DNA of 64,000 bases from Nemertoderma westbladi (GCA_032718475.1 JAUCBJ010006679.1:39482-103481); one strand, 5' to 3'. Counted from the first letter of the stretch, positions 24,011 to 35,939 are shown. Numbers and translations are program-made. The notes: a model not told the origin generated them from the letters alone.

Positions 24011-25733
24011 TCAAGCTAAAAGTATAGTTATAGGGATTTTCCTTGCCGCGGAGTTCATCTCGAATGCCAGTTTTAACATTTGATGACTTCCACAATGTCT
24101 GTTTGGCTCTCCGGCTGTTTTATTTTGACGTGCAGGACAGGCATATACAAACAGAAACGACGAGGCCAAATTTGAATACCAAGAAAACCGACAGAGGTAA
24201 TTTTTAAGATATAGTACAGTAGTGACGGTGATGGACAGACCGACAGTCAAACGGACAAAGAACCATATCTTGAGACGTAAGACAGAGCATGCTAGGCTGC
24301 CCCCCCCCCCCCCCCCCCCCAACCCCTAACCCACAACATACAGGACTCTGGGACAAGGTACGGTTCTCCTACAGTGCTACACCCACGCCAGCACAGACTG
24401 CGCAATATTCTTTACTGGTATAATGACAATTTTGCACAGTGTCTAAACACGCACCTCGGACAGTCGGACCTCGCACTTTAAATCGATATCGTGCAAAATT
24501 ACAGTGTTTTTTTTTACTAATCTCAACACAAGGCTACAAGGCCAGAAGACGTTGCTATTTCTGTATTTCTCATTTCAAATTAGCTAATATTTAGCTAGTC
24601 TGGTACTGGAACCAGTATTTGCGCTGTACTGCAGCTGTGTTGAACTGGCCAAAAGGAATATTTGAAAATGAAAACATAAGCACAATGAGGAACATACTGT
24701 GTTTAACGTCTCCTTAAATATTTATGACGAGTAAAGGTCTTGAGCCACGGCTAATATAAAATATTGTCTATTTCGCTACGGACTCCTTCATTCTTTCGAA
24801 CTCTGGTGGATGATAATTTCACCATGTCAGGCCCGTGGCCAGTATTTTAAAAGGGCGGTTCGTTTTTACCAAAAAGGGCACTTTTTAAATCTGTTTAAAT
24901 AATGAAAATACCCATTGGTTTACCCAGAGCATAATTAAGGTAAGCGTAGGACGGGGGAGGGATGAATGATCTGAAGCCCGATGTGAAATGTGTGGGGTAC
25001 TTTTTAAAACACATTGGCACTGGGATAATGTGAATCATAACTGTTCTGGTACACCAAAATTAGGGCGTGGTACTTTTTCAAAATTAGAATAAGTGCCACT
25101 CCCTAATATTGGTGCACCAAAAATGATAATAAGTCTTCAGGCTTCTATATTACTTTCAATCGATTCAGCGGTCCAGAAAACCTATAAAAATGCGTTGAAA
25201 TCAAAACTTAGGGGCATTTTCCGAATATTGTGTTTTTCAAAATTCGAAGTGTCACGCCCACTTGTTAGGTGCACGAAAAATAGCATCCAGTTCAATTTTG
25301 GAAATGGAATATAATCACATTCGATTCAGCGTAGTGCAAAACCTACTAACGCTAGCCAACAAATCCACAATATTAGTTTTTAGAATATCAAAAAAGTATA
25401 TTTCTATTTTTCATGAAAATTATTGTACCCACCTTAGGAAATTTTCAATTTTTTTTGGATTTGAAAATGTTCTTCGATGATTTCTTTCACCTAAACCCCA
25501 AATTTCGTAGGATTTCATTGGATGATAACAAAAATACACTGGGGGGGGGGGGGGGCGATTCGACCCCCTCCCGTGCTGCTAATGTTCTAAACACCCAGTG
25601 AGTGGTAATAGGGTTAACCGGGTTGGATTGGTTTTCCCAACACGAAAGGCAGTGTTATCGACAATATTCCAACAGGTTATAGATTCATTCACAATGTTAA
25701 CAGGGTTGGTTGGTTTTCACAACACGAAAGGCA
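24011..25733. other. Intergenic, AT-rich; no gene seen
   Basis: Contains a C-run at 24301-24320, a G-run near 25541-25554 and decayed repeats with TTTTTCAAAATT words. GGTTTTC(C/A)CAACACGAAAGGCAG occurs twice (about 25630 and 25711); the second copy ends at the possible splice acceptor of the next feature. Confidence 0.4.
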
Positions 25734-26036
25734 GATGATTTCTTTGGAAATTTATTTGCAGTTTTAGATAGTGCCATCGATATTTTGAAAGATCATCGAT
25801 GCGCGGCTGCTACTCTCCGCCAGGTGCTTGAAATAGTTCACGGGAAGAGATTCCTATGCACCAATCACACAAACCTTATGAGTAAGTTATTATCGAAAAC
25901 AGTATTTCTGAAAGCTCAAAAACTATACGACATATGTACGACACTATATGACAAAATAAATAAAACTCAACCAGCTGCGCAGAATTTGACTGGTTTCAAA
26001 GCTCCGCAGCGCGCAAAGAAACATAAACTTTTGTAA
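25734..26036 (+). CDS. Possible terminal exon, unknown protein
   Basis: An open frame of about 100 codons ends at TAA 26034-26036. It could begin after the acceptor-like ...GAAAGGCAG at 25733. Amino-acid composition is ordinary (DDFFGNLFAVLDSAIDIL near the start, Lys-rich end APQRAKKHKLL) and suggests an alpha-helical domain, unlike the low-complexity frames around it. No family is recognised. No upstream exon was found and the 5' edge is a guess. It may be a chance frame or part of an old transposon. Confidence 0.3.
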   Translation, partial: DDFFGNLFAVLDSAIDILKDHRCAAATLRQVLEIVHGKRFLCTNHTNLMSKLLSKTVFLKAQKLYDICTTLYDKINKTQPAAQNLTGFKAPQRAKKHKLL

Positions 26037-26189
26037 GGAGATTCTCTGTGTAACTGTTGGTTCCATCAGCGCTACAACTATGTTTCCTATTCAGGCGCCA
26101 CAACCACAATCTTGCCTATTCCACACTTTTGCCAATCCCAACATGTCACCACTTCAACACCATGATATCTGACACCGCATCCAACCATG

Positions 26190-26760
26190 GCACCACCACC
26201 ATCATGTCGCCAATACCATCACATCTAACACCGGAACATGGCGCCACCACCATCATGTCGCCAATACCATCACATCTAACACCAGAACCATGGCGCCACA
26301 ACCATCATGTCGCCAATACCATCACATCTAACACCGGAACCATGGCGCCACCACCATCATGTCGTCAATACCATTTCATCTAACCACAGAACAATGGCGC
26401 CACCACCATCATGTCGCCAATACCATCACATCTAACACCGGAACCATGGCGCCACCACCATCATGTCGCCAATACCATCACATCTAACACCGGAACCATG
26501 GCGCCACCACCATCATGTCGCCAATACCATTTCATCTAACCACAGAACAATGGCGCCACCACCATCATGTCGCCAATACCATCACATCTAACACCGGAAC
26601 AATGGCGTCACCACCATCATGTCGCCAATACCATCACATCTAACACCGGAACCATGGCGCCACCACCATAATGTCGCCAATACCATCACATCTAACACCA
26701 GAACCATGGCGCCACCACCATCATGTCGCCAATACCATCACATCTAACACCAGAACCAAC
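26190..26760. repeat. 52-bp minisatellite
   Basis: About eleven units with CATCATGTCGCCAATACCAT, CACATCTAACACCGGAAC and CATGGCGCCACCAC. Unit spacing is 51-52 bp. Some units read TTTCATCTAACCACAGAACA instead. Open frames through it are repeat artefacts. Confidence 0.9.
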
Positions 26761-26764
26761 ACCA

Positions 26765-28570
26765 TGAGGCATCCTTCTACAATGTACAGGTGTCTAGTAC
26801 ATGGCAGTACTGCTGAAGAAACCCTAAGCCGGTCGAAACACCTAGTAGCATTTATTTATCATTATTTTTATTATGAAATTATAAATTTATTAATTATACC
26901 ACTATATCTATATATATCGTATATCGATATATCTATATATATCGTATATCGATATATATCCATTATATCGTGCATTAAATAGTTGGGGATGACAAACATA
27001 ATCTGACCAGTATTTAACTCTAAAATGCTCAGGTAATTCTATATTTTAAATATTTCCTACACGACACGCTGCTATGGTAACTGAGGAGCGTTATTAAAGT
27101 TTTCAGAAATTATTTCCAAGATACAATACTCGCTTTTACTTCTAATAAAAACTTTGTAACAAAACCCACAATAAAGTTATATTTACCACTATTACTGGTT
27201 GCTATGGTAACCAGGTTCAAATAAGATATTCTCAGAGGGTATACATACAAATTATCCAACAGTGGTTTTTCAAGTTATCTTGCAATGCCGATAAAGTCTG
27301 AAAATATTTTTCAGCCGAAATTACAGCATACCTGGTCATTTTATTGTAAATTGAATTATGGCTATATCTTTTTAACTGCACGACAGATTTTAAAAATATT
27401 TTAATAGTGACGTTATATCACCAATACCTATTGATTAAAAAAATAAAAAGATTGCCTCCAGGGGTCGTATGATACATTTGTCCTTCCGTGTATATTTAGT
27501 ATTCCATGATCTAGGCCAGAATTTAATGGGGATTTCAAATCTGAAAACCACTAAGAGAGATCTCCTTTAGTTCTCGAGTTATCGTGGAAAATCTGTCTGG
27601 CAATCTGTCTGTCAAAATGTAAGACAGACAGACAGACAACCGAGACTAGATTCCACCAAATATTAAAACTGACATCGGAAATGAAATCAGAGACCCCGAA
27701 AACCCCCGTAATATAATTTTAGCTCGGTGGTGTTTTTCCTTCCTGTCAGACACTAATAACCAACCAGATCTCATAAAGGCATTTTTGCGCGGGAAAATTT
27801 GAACTTTGAAGGTAATTATCTCCGAATGACATTTTTTCACACGAAAAATACTACTCCTCCGCCATTATTTCTTAACCTAACAACAACACTGAATATCCCC
27901 ACTCCACCCCACAATTTTAAAAAGAAAATCAGCAAATAAGATGCTTTGTAATTTTTTGAACGTATTTTAGAACATTAATTATTATATATTCTATAATATT
28001 TTTGGGGTAAGTTCCGCCCGCGGCTAAATTTGTGGATTTTCAACATCAACAAAATGTAGCCACTGGCGGAACTCGAACCAATTTTATATATTCTAATAAG
28101 CGTAAATGATGTTCTAACCTATAGGCCTATAACATACCACTACTGTAGTAAATAGAAATGAACAGTAAATATCGTGAAAATAATGCCATGCAATACATTT
28201 TATATAGCTACCATAAAAAAAAGTACTAGCTAGCACTCATGGCAAGAATGTTAAACTCATCTTAATATAGAACAAAAGCTGACATGCCTTAGGAAGACAA
28301 GTAGTGATAATGAAGATTAATTATCCGCTAATCCTACAATGCCCATGCTACTACAGTATTAGCAGTAATTAATAAGTAGGACCCAACTGGTATTTTTATA
28401 TTTTCCTAAAGCCGCCTAGTTTCCAGTTTCCTAGTTTTCTGTCCTGGTATAAATTAACATTCTAGAAGTCCATGCTGTAAACAACCGTCTACCAATAATA
28501 CTACTAGCTGTGGCCAATCACAACAATGTTTCAAATCAACCAATCAAAAATAAGTTCTAGAAATTCAACT
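26765..28570. other. Intergenic; no gene seen
   Basis: AT-rich, with a TATATCGTATATCGATATAT palindromic low-complexity run at 26905-26960. No supported exon. Confidence 0.5.
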
Positions 28571-28582
28571 GGTATATAAATT
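28571..28582 (+). promoter_or_regulatory. TATA-like box upstream of the BAF-like gene
   Basis: GGTATATAAATT lies 135-145 bp upstream of the ATG at 28717. A start of transcription near 28600-28610 would fit. This is position and motif only. Confidence 0.35.
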
Positions 28583-28716
28583 ACGCGCAAAATTATTATT
28601 CTGTTACAAAGGAAACAAAAACTGTAGAATAGTATATACCGGTTTAAATATAAAGTAAAGAATTCATTATTATTATTAAAGAAAATGCAATTAAATTATT
28701 AAAGAAATTAAAGGAA

Positions 28717-28773
28717 ATGGGTAAGAAGAGGAGTATGGCTAGAAGAAATCTAGGAGAGGGGAAGAAAAGAAAG
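28717..28773 (+). CDS. BAF-like protein, exon 1 (basic N-terminal extension)
   Basis: An ATG at 28717 begins 19 codons reading MGKKRSMARRNLGEGKKRK, followed directly by a GTTTGT donor. The exon ends on a complete codon and joins exon 2 (29294) in frame. It is absent from the usual 89-aa BAF/BANF1, where the protein begins at about the QKHR segment. The basic clusters look like a nuclear localisation signal, which is inference. An earlier ATG at 28685 stops after five codons. Confidence 0.6.
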
Positions 28774-29293
28774 GTTTGTTTGGCATCGGTACACCTTGTG
28801 CGCACTCCTTCAATTATTTTTAATAGCTATTTATAAAACAACTTTTTGTTGATTTATGGGTTAGAGTTCCGTATGCCCCCCCCCCCCCCCCCCCCCCCCC
28901 ATTTTTATTCCCATAGTTCCCTCTGTCCCCTCATCTTTTGAATGATTCTAGAATCATACATATATTGATGTGGTTTATATAGTATTGGCTCGAGAATATT
29001 TAAATTCAAACTTAAACGAATTCATATGGACCTGCAAGATAGCATCTTACCGTAAAAATATTTTTTTAAAAAGCTAGGCAATAAAATTTTACTAGCTAGT
29101 CAATAATTTCAATCAAAACATTTTAATTTTAATCCACTAGCTAGTTTCTGCTATGATAAGATATGTCTGTGGGTGTCAACAAATTAGCAACGCTTTTGGT
29201 TTTTTGTAGTTATTTTGCGAGTTTAGTAGGACTCAGTTATCATGGTAGTTTTTGTTGGAGAGCAAATTTTAATTTTAATATATTCATTTTCAG
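28774..29293 (+). other. Intron of the BAF-like gene
   Basis: 520 bp, GT...AG, with acceptor TTCATTTTCAG. It contains a long C-run (about 28876-28900). Confidence 0.55.
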
Positions 29294-29572
29294 GAAAGAA
29301 TTACAAAGAAACAACGTCGGTTTCTGGCTCGACAATTGGGAAATCGGAGTGTAAAGTACATCCCTGGAATAGGGAATGTATTCGGAGGTAGTCTGTCCAG
29401 GAATGGATTTTCGAAAGCTTTCCAGGTCTTAGCCAAGTACATTCTCCTCAGACAGAAGCGGGACGATTTCCATCTGTGGCTCTCCAAGCTCTGTGGGGTC
29501 ACTTTTAATAAGGGCTATTCACGTCGAGCTCATAGAGCTATATCGATCATGTGCGAAGCCTACTACTCGTAA
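29294..29572 (+). CDS. BAF-like (barrier-to-autointegration factor) protein, exon 2
   Basis: Exon 2 encodes 92 residues to TAA at 29570-29572. It follows the BAF fold along its length: a KKQRRFLARQLGNRSV N-terminus, the helix-hairpin-helix IPGIGNVFGGSL (LAGIGEVLGKKL in BANF1), a GFSKAFQVLAKYILL segment (GFDKAYVVLGQFLVL), then a WL...CGVTF segment matching WLKDTCGA and an aromatic C-terminus. BAF dimers bridge double-stranded DNA, bind LEM-domain proteins and help reassemble the nuclear envelope; BAF was first found as a host factor of retroviral integration complexes. Sequence is clearly diverged from canonical BAF, so this is probably a paralogue. The spliced protein would be 111 aa. Confidence 0.75.
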   Translation, partial: ERITKKQRRFLARQLGNRSVKYIPGIGNVFGGSLSRNGFSKAFQVLAKYILLRQKRDDFHLWLSKLCGVTFNKGYSRRAHRAISIMCEAYYS

Positions 29573-29890
29573 ATGTTAACTGTGAACTCGAGTACAGAAG
29601 TTATAGGGCCTATTCAATAAGATAATCACAATTATTTAGTGTAGTGCAATACTTAAACTCGTGCAAATAAATAAGAATCTAATGTGGAATACAAATTATC
29701 TTATTCACATAGATTTGTAACATAAATCTGTAATAAACACAGTTGAGAATCTGAAATATTATATCTGGTAACGATAAAAATAATACAAGTTTCACCAGGC
29801 ATATCAAACTTGTATTTTTCGGTGCTGTGTGCAAAATTTGGTGAATGCACGAAATTTTGAAAACCCATTCAATAGTTCAATTGATTGTGA
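29573..29890. other. 3' flank of the BAF-like gene
   Basis: AT-rich, with AATAAA-like words (AAATAAATAAG near 29665, AATAAACAC near 29732) that could serve polyadenylation. From about 29785 a dispersed repeat begins (TTGTATTTTTCGGTGCTGTG), also seen at 33.68 kb. Confidence 0.4.
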
Positions 29891-29891
29891 C

Positions 29892-30270
29892 AACTTATAT
29901 CTCAAAGCTTATATCTCAAATCTTATATCTCAAAGCTTATATCTCAGAGCTTATATCTCAAAGCTTATATCTCAAAACTTATATCTCAAAGCTTATATCT
30001 CAGAGCTTATATCTCAAAGCTTATATCCAAAACTTATATCTCAAAGCTTATATCTCAAAGCTTATATCTCAAAGCTTATATCTCAGAGCTTATATCTCAA
30101 AGCTTATATCTCAGAGCTTATATCTCAAAGCTTATATCTCAAAACTTATATCTCAAAGCTTATATCTCAAAGCTTATATCTCAAAGCTTATATCTCAAAA
30201 CTTATATCTCAAAGCTTATATCTCAAAGCTTATATCTCAAAGCTTATATCTCAAAGCTTATATCTCAAAT
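29892..30270. repeat. 14-bp tandem repeat (CTTATATCTCAAAG)
   Basis: About 27 units with minor variants (AGAG, AAAA at the junction). It is open in two plus-strand frames; these are repeat artefacts. Confidence 0.95.
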
Positions 30271-30430
30271 TTTACAGGTTTACGGGGGTTCGGAATTCAA
30301 TGGAGTAAATATTTATCTAACTAAAATCTCAAACTTGTATTTTTCGGAAGTGTGTGCAAAATTTCGTTCTAGCGCCTAATTTTGAAACTTATTATCAAAT
30401 ATATCAAATTATTGACTTTGGACAGTTATA

Positions 30431-30471
30431 GTTATAAACTATGTGAACTAAAGGTTCCTCAGTCTTCATTT
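30431..30471. repeat. Direct repeat flanking a LINE fragment, left
   Basis: GTTATAAACTATGTGAACTA plus AAGGTTCCTCAGTCTTCATT is repeated with one mismatch at about 30923-30963, on the other side of the LINE fragment. It is probably a 41-bp target duplication. Confidence 0.65.
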
Positions 30472-30478
30472 AAAAAAA

Positions 30479-30872
30479 ATACTACTACTACTTGGACAGT
30501 GGAAATGAGATCCTTCCAGGCTTCCCGATTCTCCATAGTTGTCGCAATTTCGTTTCTCCTAAGTCCAGTATCCCTTTCAAGTTGATCTATATATGTTATG
30601 GCAGGTCGTCCACGACTACGCTTTCCATGAGTTGGTTGCCAGAAAAATAGATCTGGTATGACCTCGTCTTTACTTCGCCAGCAGTGCCCACTGAATCTTA
30701 ATCTGCGTTCACGGAGGGTGGTTGATACAGGTGGTATTGTACCATAAAGCTCGGCGTTTGTCATGTGTTGTCTCCAGCTGATGTTTAGGGCTGCCCTTAG
30801 TAGTCTTGTGTAGCAACCATCAATTCGTTGTTCAAGTGATTTAGTCAGTGTCCAGGTATCACCCCCATACAA
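30479..30872 (-). pseudogene. LINE reverse transcriptase C-terminal fragment (second family)
   Basis: The minus-strand frame encodes the C-terminal end of a non-LTR polyprotein: YGGDTWTL, RLRFSGHCWRSKDEV, FWQPTHGKRSRGRP and ERDTGL. It is the same part as in the 14.2 and 62.4 kb LINEs but clearly a different family. It is 5'-truncated and ends in a (TAG)n tail at about 30479-30492. Confidence 0.8.
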
Positions 30873-31039
30873 AGAAAATATTTTCTGAGAATACAGGACG
30901 AGCGCAACGAGGCTTGGAATTTGTTATAAACTACGTGAACTAAAGGTTCCTCAGTCTTCATTTAGAAGAAAATGTTTTCTGAGAATACAGGACGAGCGCA
31001 ACGAGGCCTGGAATTTAAGACGAGTAGGCCTACTGAGTT

Positions 31040-31730
31040 AACTATACTGAGCGGGTTCGTTTCTAGTATATAATATAATTTAAATTAAAAAGGTACTGTA
31101 ACCAATTTCACTATTTATGAAAACTGTAGGATGCATGGGTTAATTGTAGAGAATTGACTCGAAGAAAATAATTGTGTGTTTATTTATTATAAACACATTA
31201 TTATTTATTACTGTATATTTACTAATATAATTAAAATATATCCTGCAACCTTAGTTTAATTGATAACCGAACCCTGTCCCGTTTAGAATAGTTCTAATAA
31301 CGTGGATAACGTTGTTCTGATAACGTTCTAGGTGCGTTCACTGTACACGTTCATCTAGGAAGGGATTCGTCCCGCTCAAAAAACGTTGATTCGACGTCAT
31401 CTTATAAACGTTAGATATTCGTTCTAAAATGGTCCGTTCAACTAATTATTTACCGAACTCCTTTTGAACGGCTTAATATTAGTGTAACGATTTGTGTACT
31501 GCAGGACTGCAGCAAAAGTAAATCAACTGAACATGAAAACAAACATTTGCTTGTTGAAATAACACCACAAGTTTATATTGAATATTACCACTACTTACTT
31601 TATCACAAATATACCGAATTTACCGAACATGAGAAACATGGAAAGAAATATAACAAGGAGATAAATCAAATAGGAAATACATAATATATCATTAAGGTAA
31701 AAGTTAAATAGATAAGTCTAGAGTTAATTA
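31040..31730. other. Intergenic; no gene seen
   Basis: AT-rich with AACGTT words near 31310-31445. No supported coding frame. Confidence 0.4.
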
Positions 31731-31844
31731 TTACAGAGTAGGAGTACTATAATGATATCTTTCTCTGGGTAGCATTATCTCCTGAATTTTGTAGCTAGTC
31801 GAATCCCCACACTCACTCCATCCATAATAAATTGCCTTTCCCAG
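31731..31844 (-). CDS. Possible terminal exon, unknown protein
   Basis: On the minus strand TTTTTGTTACAG precedes a 114-nt frame of 37 codons ending in TAA (31731-31733). It starts LGKAIYYGWSECGDSTS and ends RERYHYSTPTL. The acceptor is good and the composition is protein-like, but it is short. No partner exon is certain; a GTAAGT donor on the same strand lies at about 32386-32391. The family is unrecognised. Confidence 0.25.
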   Translation of the reverse strand: MGKAIYYGWSECGDSTSYKIQEIMLPRERYHYSTPTL

Positions 31845-32113
31845 CTGTAACAAAAATAAAATTTATTTAAAAATAAAAAAATTAAAAGAAACATTTTATG
31901 CACTACTTTACTTCAAAAAAAGGAAGGAGCCGATTATATAATTATACCTAATGAATAGCATGTTGTATAAGTCACTTTTACTTCAAGTGATATACACTGT
32001 TAGGCCTATACTTTTATAAACTGTATACTCTTGCAGAAATATGAAACCCAATCTTTCTAAGGTGATGCACATTTATAGATACATGTATAATATAAATATA
32101 CATATAATGTATA

Positions 32114-32285
32114 TGCCGCCTCCGCTTTGCAGGACATTGCTTTCGCCGTGAGAACCAGTGAGTCTGTGCACAATCGTGCGCTTTGACACCCCATGACTTT
32201 CTTAAGACGCCTCTTAAAGGACATTGGACTTGGAGATGCTGATAATTATGGGGATAGGGAATTGCGGCGGTGAAATTTTGTATAT
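32114..32285 (+). pseudogene. Decayed LINE 3' fragment
   Basis: CGCCTCCGCTTTGCAGGACA, CCCATGACTTTCTTAAGACG and GATAGGGAATTGCGGCGGTG match the 3' end of the LINE at 63740-63940 with an internal deletion and point changes. Confidence 0.8.
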
Positions 32286-32399
32286 AACCTGGCATATCAT
32301 TATTTGCATGCTGCTTCACATTAAACCAATTGAAGGTTGCATGGTGGTGGTGGAGGAACAAATTTTTGTTATTGATAGATAGATACTTACATACCGCAT

Positions 32400-33640
32400 T
32401 ATAAACTTGAGAGATTCAATCAAAGAATTTAAGTATTTAATTTACCGCTGTGCCATAAGCAGGCTGATCGGTAAATTGGATCAATTTAAAAAATTTATAT
32501 TTATTCAATAATATTTTTTTGCATTAATTTATCTGTTTATTACAACAATCTTCGAATTAAATTACATGCAGTACCGCTCATGTGATATATTAAATTCCAT
32601 ATTTTAAAGCTAATAACTCTAACTGTCTAAAGTTCTGTCATATATTCGACTAGAAATAAAATTATTAACTAATAATTAAATTTTAAATAATTACCTTTAG
32701 TGTCTTTGATGGATGGCGGCCCTTTATTATTGGTCTCGATACGGTTGAAAAGCATCACAAGATTGACCTCGATCTTCGCACTGTTCACCTATTGAATGTA
32801 TGTACCCCATGACGTATGTACCCCATGACGTATGTACCCCATGCCGTTATAAAAATATACAGCAAATAATTGAGACGCAACAAAAATTAATTTAAATTAC
32901 AGTTATACAATGCGGTATGTTGTATTACACACCGTTATACAGTACTACTGTACTGTATACTTTGCTCCTGAGTTCTGTATGAACCAATGTACCACTATTT
33001 TTAAATTATTCAGTACTTGGGTAGTTCCAGTATTGCCTGTAATTGGATGACTCATCACAGACACTGGTACCCATAGCGTGGGAAAGTTTGTCGCTCAGAT
33101 AATTATTATTTTGAACGGAAAATGTTTAGTATTGAACCGCTATTGAACTACGGTTATGAAAAACATAGTTTGGACATTTTTTGAACGACAATTTTAAAAA
33201 TATCTGAACTGAAATTGAACTGGTTAATTTTTATTGGATAATAAACACTATTGAAACGTTCACAATAGAAAACGGAAATATAACTTGCCATTTACAAATC
33301 GTTACTTTTCAGTTTCTGAACTCAAATTGAACTGGTTATTGCTTTGGACGCCATTCAAACGTCCAAGAACATCAACGGGAAATTAACTGATACCATTACT
33401 GAACGTTACTATTCAGTTGAAACACAACACCATTTAGGCGTTATTATATGGAGACTAATTTAGAACGTTGAAATCTGGTACAGTATGTGCGACGTTTATG
33501 GAGTGGACATGTTCTCAACGTCACGGTCAATATAACACCTCCCCCTCTGAAACTAACGCTACTAACTAAAAGACTAACTGAAACTAACTGTTTTTTTTCG
33601 CAATAGGCTGGCTGATAGGGGTTTTAGGCATTCTAGTCTC
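32400..33640. other. Intergenic; no gene seen
   Basis: AT-rich. GTATGTACCCCATGACG is tandemly repeated at 32799-32845. No supported gene. Confidence 0.4.
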
Positions 33641-34109
33641 GTTGGACTATATATGAATTGCACCAGGCATAACATCAACGTTGTATTTTTCGGTGCTGTG
33701 TGCAAAATTTAGTGCCAGCAAGAAATTTTGAAAATTCCTTCAATAGTTCAATTGATTGTGACAACTCCAATGAACTCATACATGTATCTTACATTTTATA
33801 GGTTTATGGGGGCTCTGAATTCAATGGAATAAATATTTATATAACAACTAGACATCTCAAACTTGTATTTTTCGGAAAATGGCTGTATGGGTGCAAAATT
33901 TGGTGCTAGCACAAAATTTTGAAACCCATCAACAATATAAATTGATTGTGCCACCTTGTTTCTTTAAATGGGAAAGATTTCGCAATGATGCCGTTCGTTC
34001 GTGGCGTATCCATAGTTATAACCTTGTTTCTCTGAATTCAATGGAATATGTAAAAATTGCATAAGAATTCTGAAACTTATATTTTTTGGCGGTGGGTGAA
34101 AATTGTCCA

Positions 34110-34656
34110 CAACATCGTTTATTGTTTTGGTTAGAAATTGGCGCCGCTGTAACCTGCTCTTTTCCTTCAATTGGAAGGTAACAACAGCGTTTATTGATTC
34201 CCACATTCCCACCCACCTTCCCATATTCCTTCAACGTCTGGGTTGAAACTCCACTGCACCAATTGCAACCAGGGATTGATATGGGGCATGTTAAGTGTTT
34301 CGCCATATTCGGCAGTACAGAGATACCCCTTCCTGCATTCCCTTTAGCGTAATAAACAAACAATAAATATTTTAAATGTAATATATTAATAAGTATAATT
34401 ATTTAATAATATTAATTATAATTAATATAATTAACAACTATTAATATTGATAAATATTGACAAGAAAGATTAGTAAAATATTGCAGCAAAGGAAGAATGG
34501 CTGTATTGTTTTTAATAAATGATTAATGTTTCAACACCAACTAAATTTGCGAAAGTTGTTTACATCTGAAACTATCCATCTTTGCTGGGGCAATTACAGA
34601 ACTTCCATACCCGCCATCCTTCATCCTACTGTATATCGCATTTTTAATATATAATA
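34110..34656. repeat. Dispersed repeat R1, copy (also 55641-56099)
   Basis: CGTTTATTGTTTTGGTTAGA, GCTGTAACCTGCTCTTTTCC, TTCAATTGGAAGGTAA and, further on, CATCCTTCATCCTACTGTAT ending in TTTTTAATATATAATAAC. The same order and end point are found at 55641-56099. The 15.4-kb LTR element is inserted in another copy of this repeat (40.14-40.27 kb), and pieces in inverse orientation form the 60-kb arrays. Confidence 0.7.
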
Positions 34657-34672
34657 ACCCTATAAGCATCAA

Positions 34673-34908
34673 CACGTCAAAAACACGTGGATACGACGTA
34701 ATTATTTGACGTCAACGTGTTGAAAATGACGTCTTGGCCACGTGTATTTTGGAAGTGTCAAACACGTGTTTGAGCACGCCAAACCATGACGTGCTACAGT
34801 TGTACGTCGAATGACTTGTTAGACACGTGTCAATTACGTCATCAGACGTCAAATACTACACTGGAACACCACACAAGCACGTCAAATGACGTGCTAGACA
34901 CGTACTGT
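34673..34908. repeat. ACGT-dense block
   Basis: Sixteen ACGT tetramers in about 236 bp, including CACGTG three to four times and GACGTC/TGACGT several times. These are E-box and CRE half-site words. Related sequence recurs at 35940-36240 and 39240-39372. Confidence 0.7.
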
Positions 34909-35160
34909 AACAATAACAGACGCCAAATTCAAATAACTACACCACACAAGCACTTACTCGTCGCTTTTTATATCGCTTAGATCCATGACATTATGATTGA
35001 AATTGACGGTGTTTGTTGATACTATAATAAAGAAAAAACATTATTATATAATGTAACCAATAATAAACCTAATATAATATAAATAAATATCTAAATATAA
35101 TAAACCTAATGGGTCAATTTGGCCATTTTCTTGTCATTGGTGGTACTCAGAGTGCGCAAT

Positions 35161-35852
35161 AGCACCACTCACACCCACCATAGTACCTTCCTACCCACTC
35201 ACTCCCACTATATTACCTTCCTACCCACTCACACCCACTTCATTACCTTCCTACCCTCTCACACCCACCTCATTACCTTCCTACACACTCACACCCATCA
35301 TATTACCTTCCTACCCACTCACACCCACTATATTACCTTCCTACCCACTCACACCCATCATATTACCTTCCTACCCACTCACACCCACTTCATTACCTTC
35401 CTACCCACTCACACCCACTTCATTACCTTCCTACCCACTCACACCCACCTCATTACCATCCTACCCAATCACACCCACCATATTACCTTCCTACCCACTC
35501 ACACCCATTTCATTACCTTCCTACCCACTCACACCCACTTCATTTGCTTCCTACCCACTCACACCTACCATATTACCTTCCTACCCTCTCACACCTACCA
35601 TATTACCTTCCTACCCACTCACACCCACCATATTACCTCCCTACCCACTCACACCCACCATATTACCTTCCTACCCTCTCACACCTACCATATTACCTTC
35701 CTACCCACTCACACCCACCATATTACCTTCATACCCACTCACACCCACATCATTACCTCCCTACCCACTCACACCCACCATATTACCTCCCTATCCTACC
35801 CACACGCACCCACCTCATTACTTTCCTACCCACTCACACCCACCACCAATAT
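35161..35852. repeat. 30-bp tandem repeat
   Basis: About 23 units of CTACCCACTCACACCCACCA plus TATTACCTTC. Because the unit is a multiple of three the array is open over 247 codons with a 10-residue repeat (FLPTHTHHIT). It looks like a minisatellite rather than a gene. Confidence 0.95.
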
Positions 35853-35939
35853 AAATAACTAACTAAAATATACCCACCACTAATATAAATATACTGTACT
35901 CATACTGTAGTCAGTCAGTAGGTATAAGTGGTAAGTAGA

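Noticed and set aside
29829-30324. 159-codon frames across the 14-bp array
   Set aside because: Pure repeat translation (LISQSLYLKAY...); two frames are open at once.
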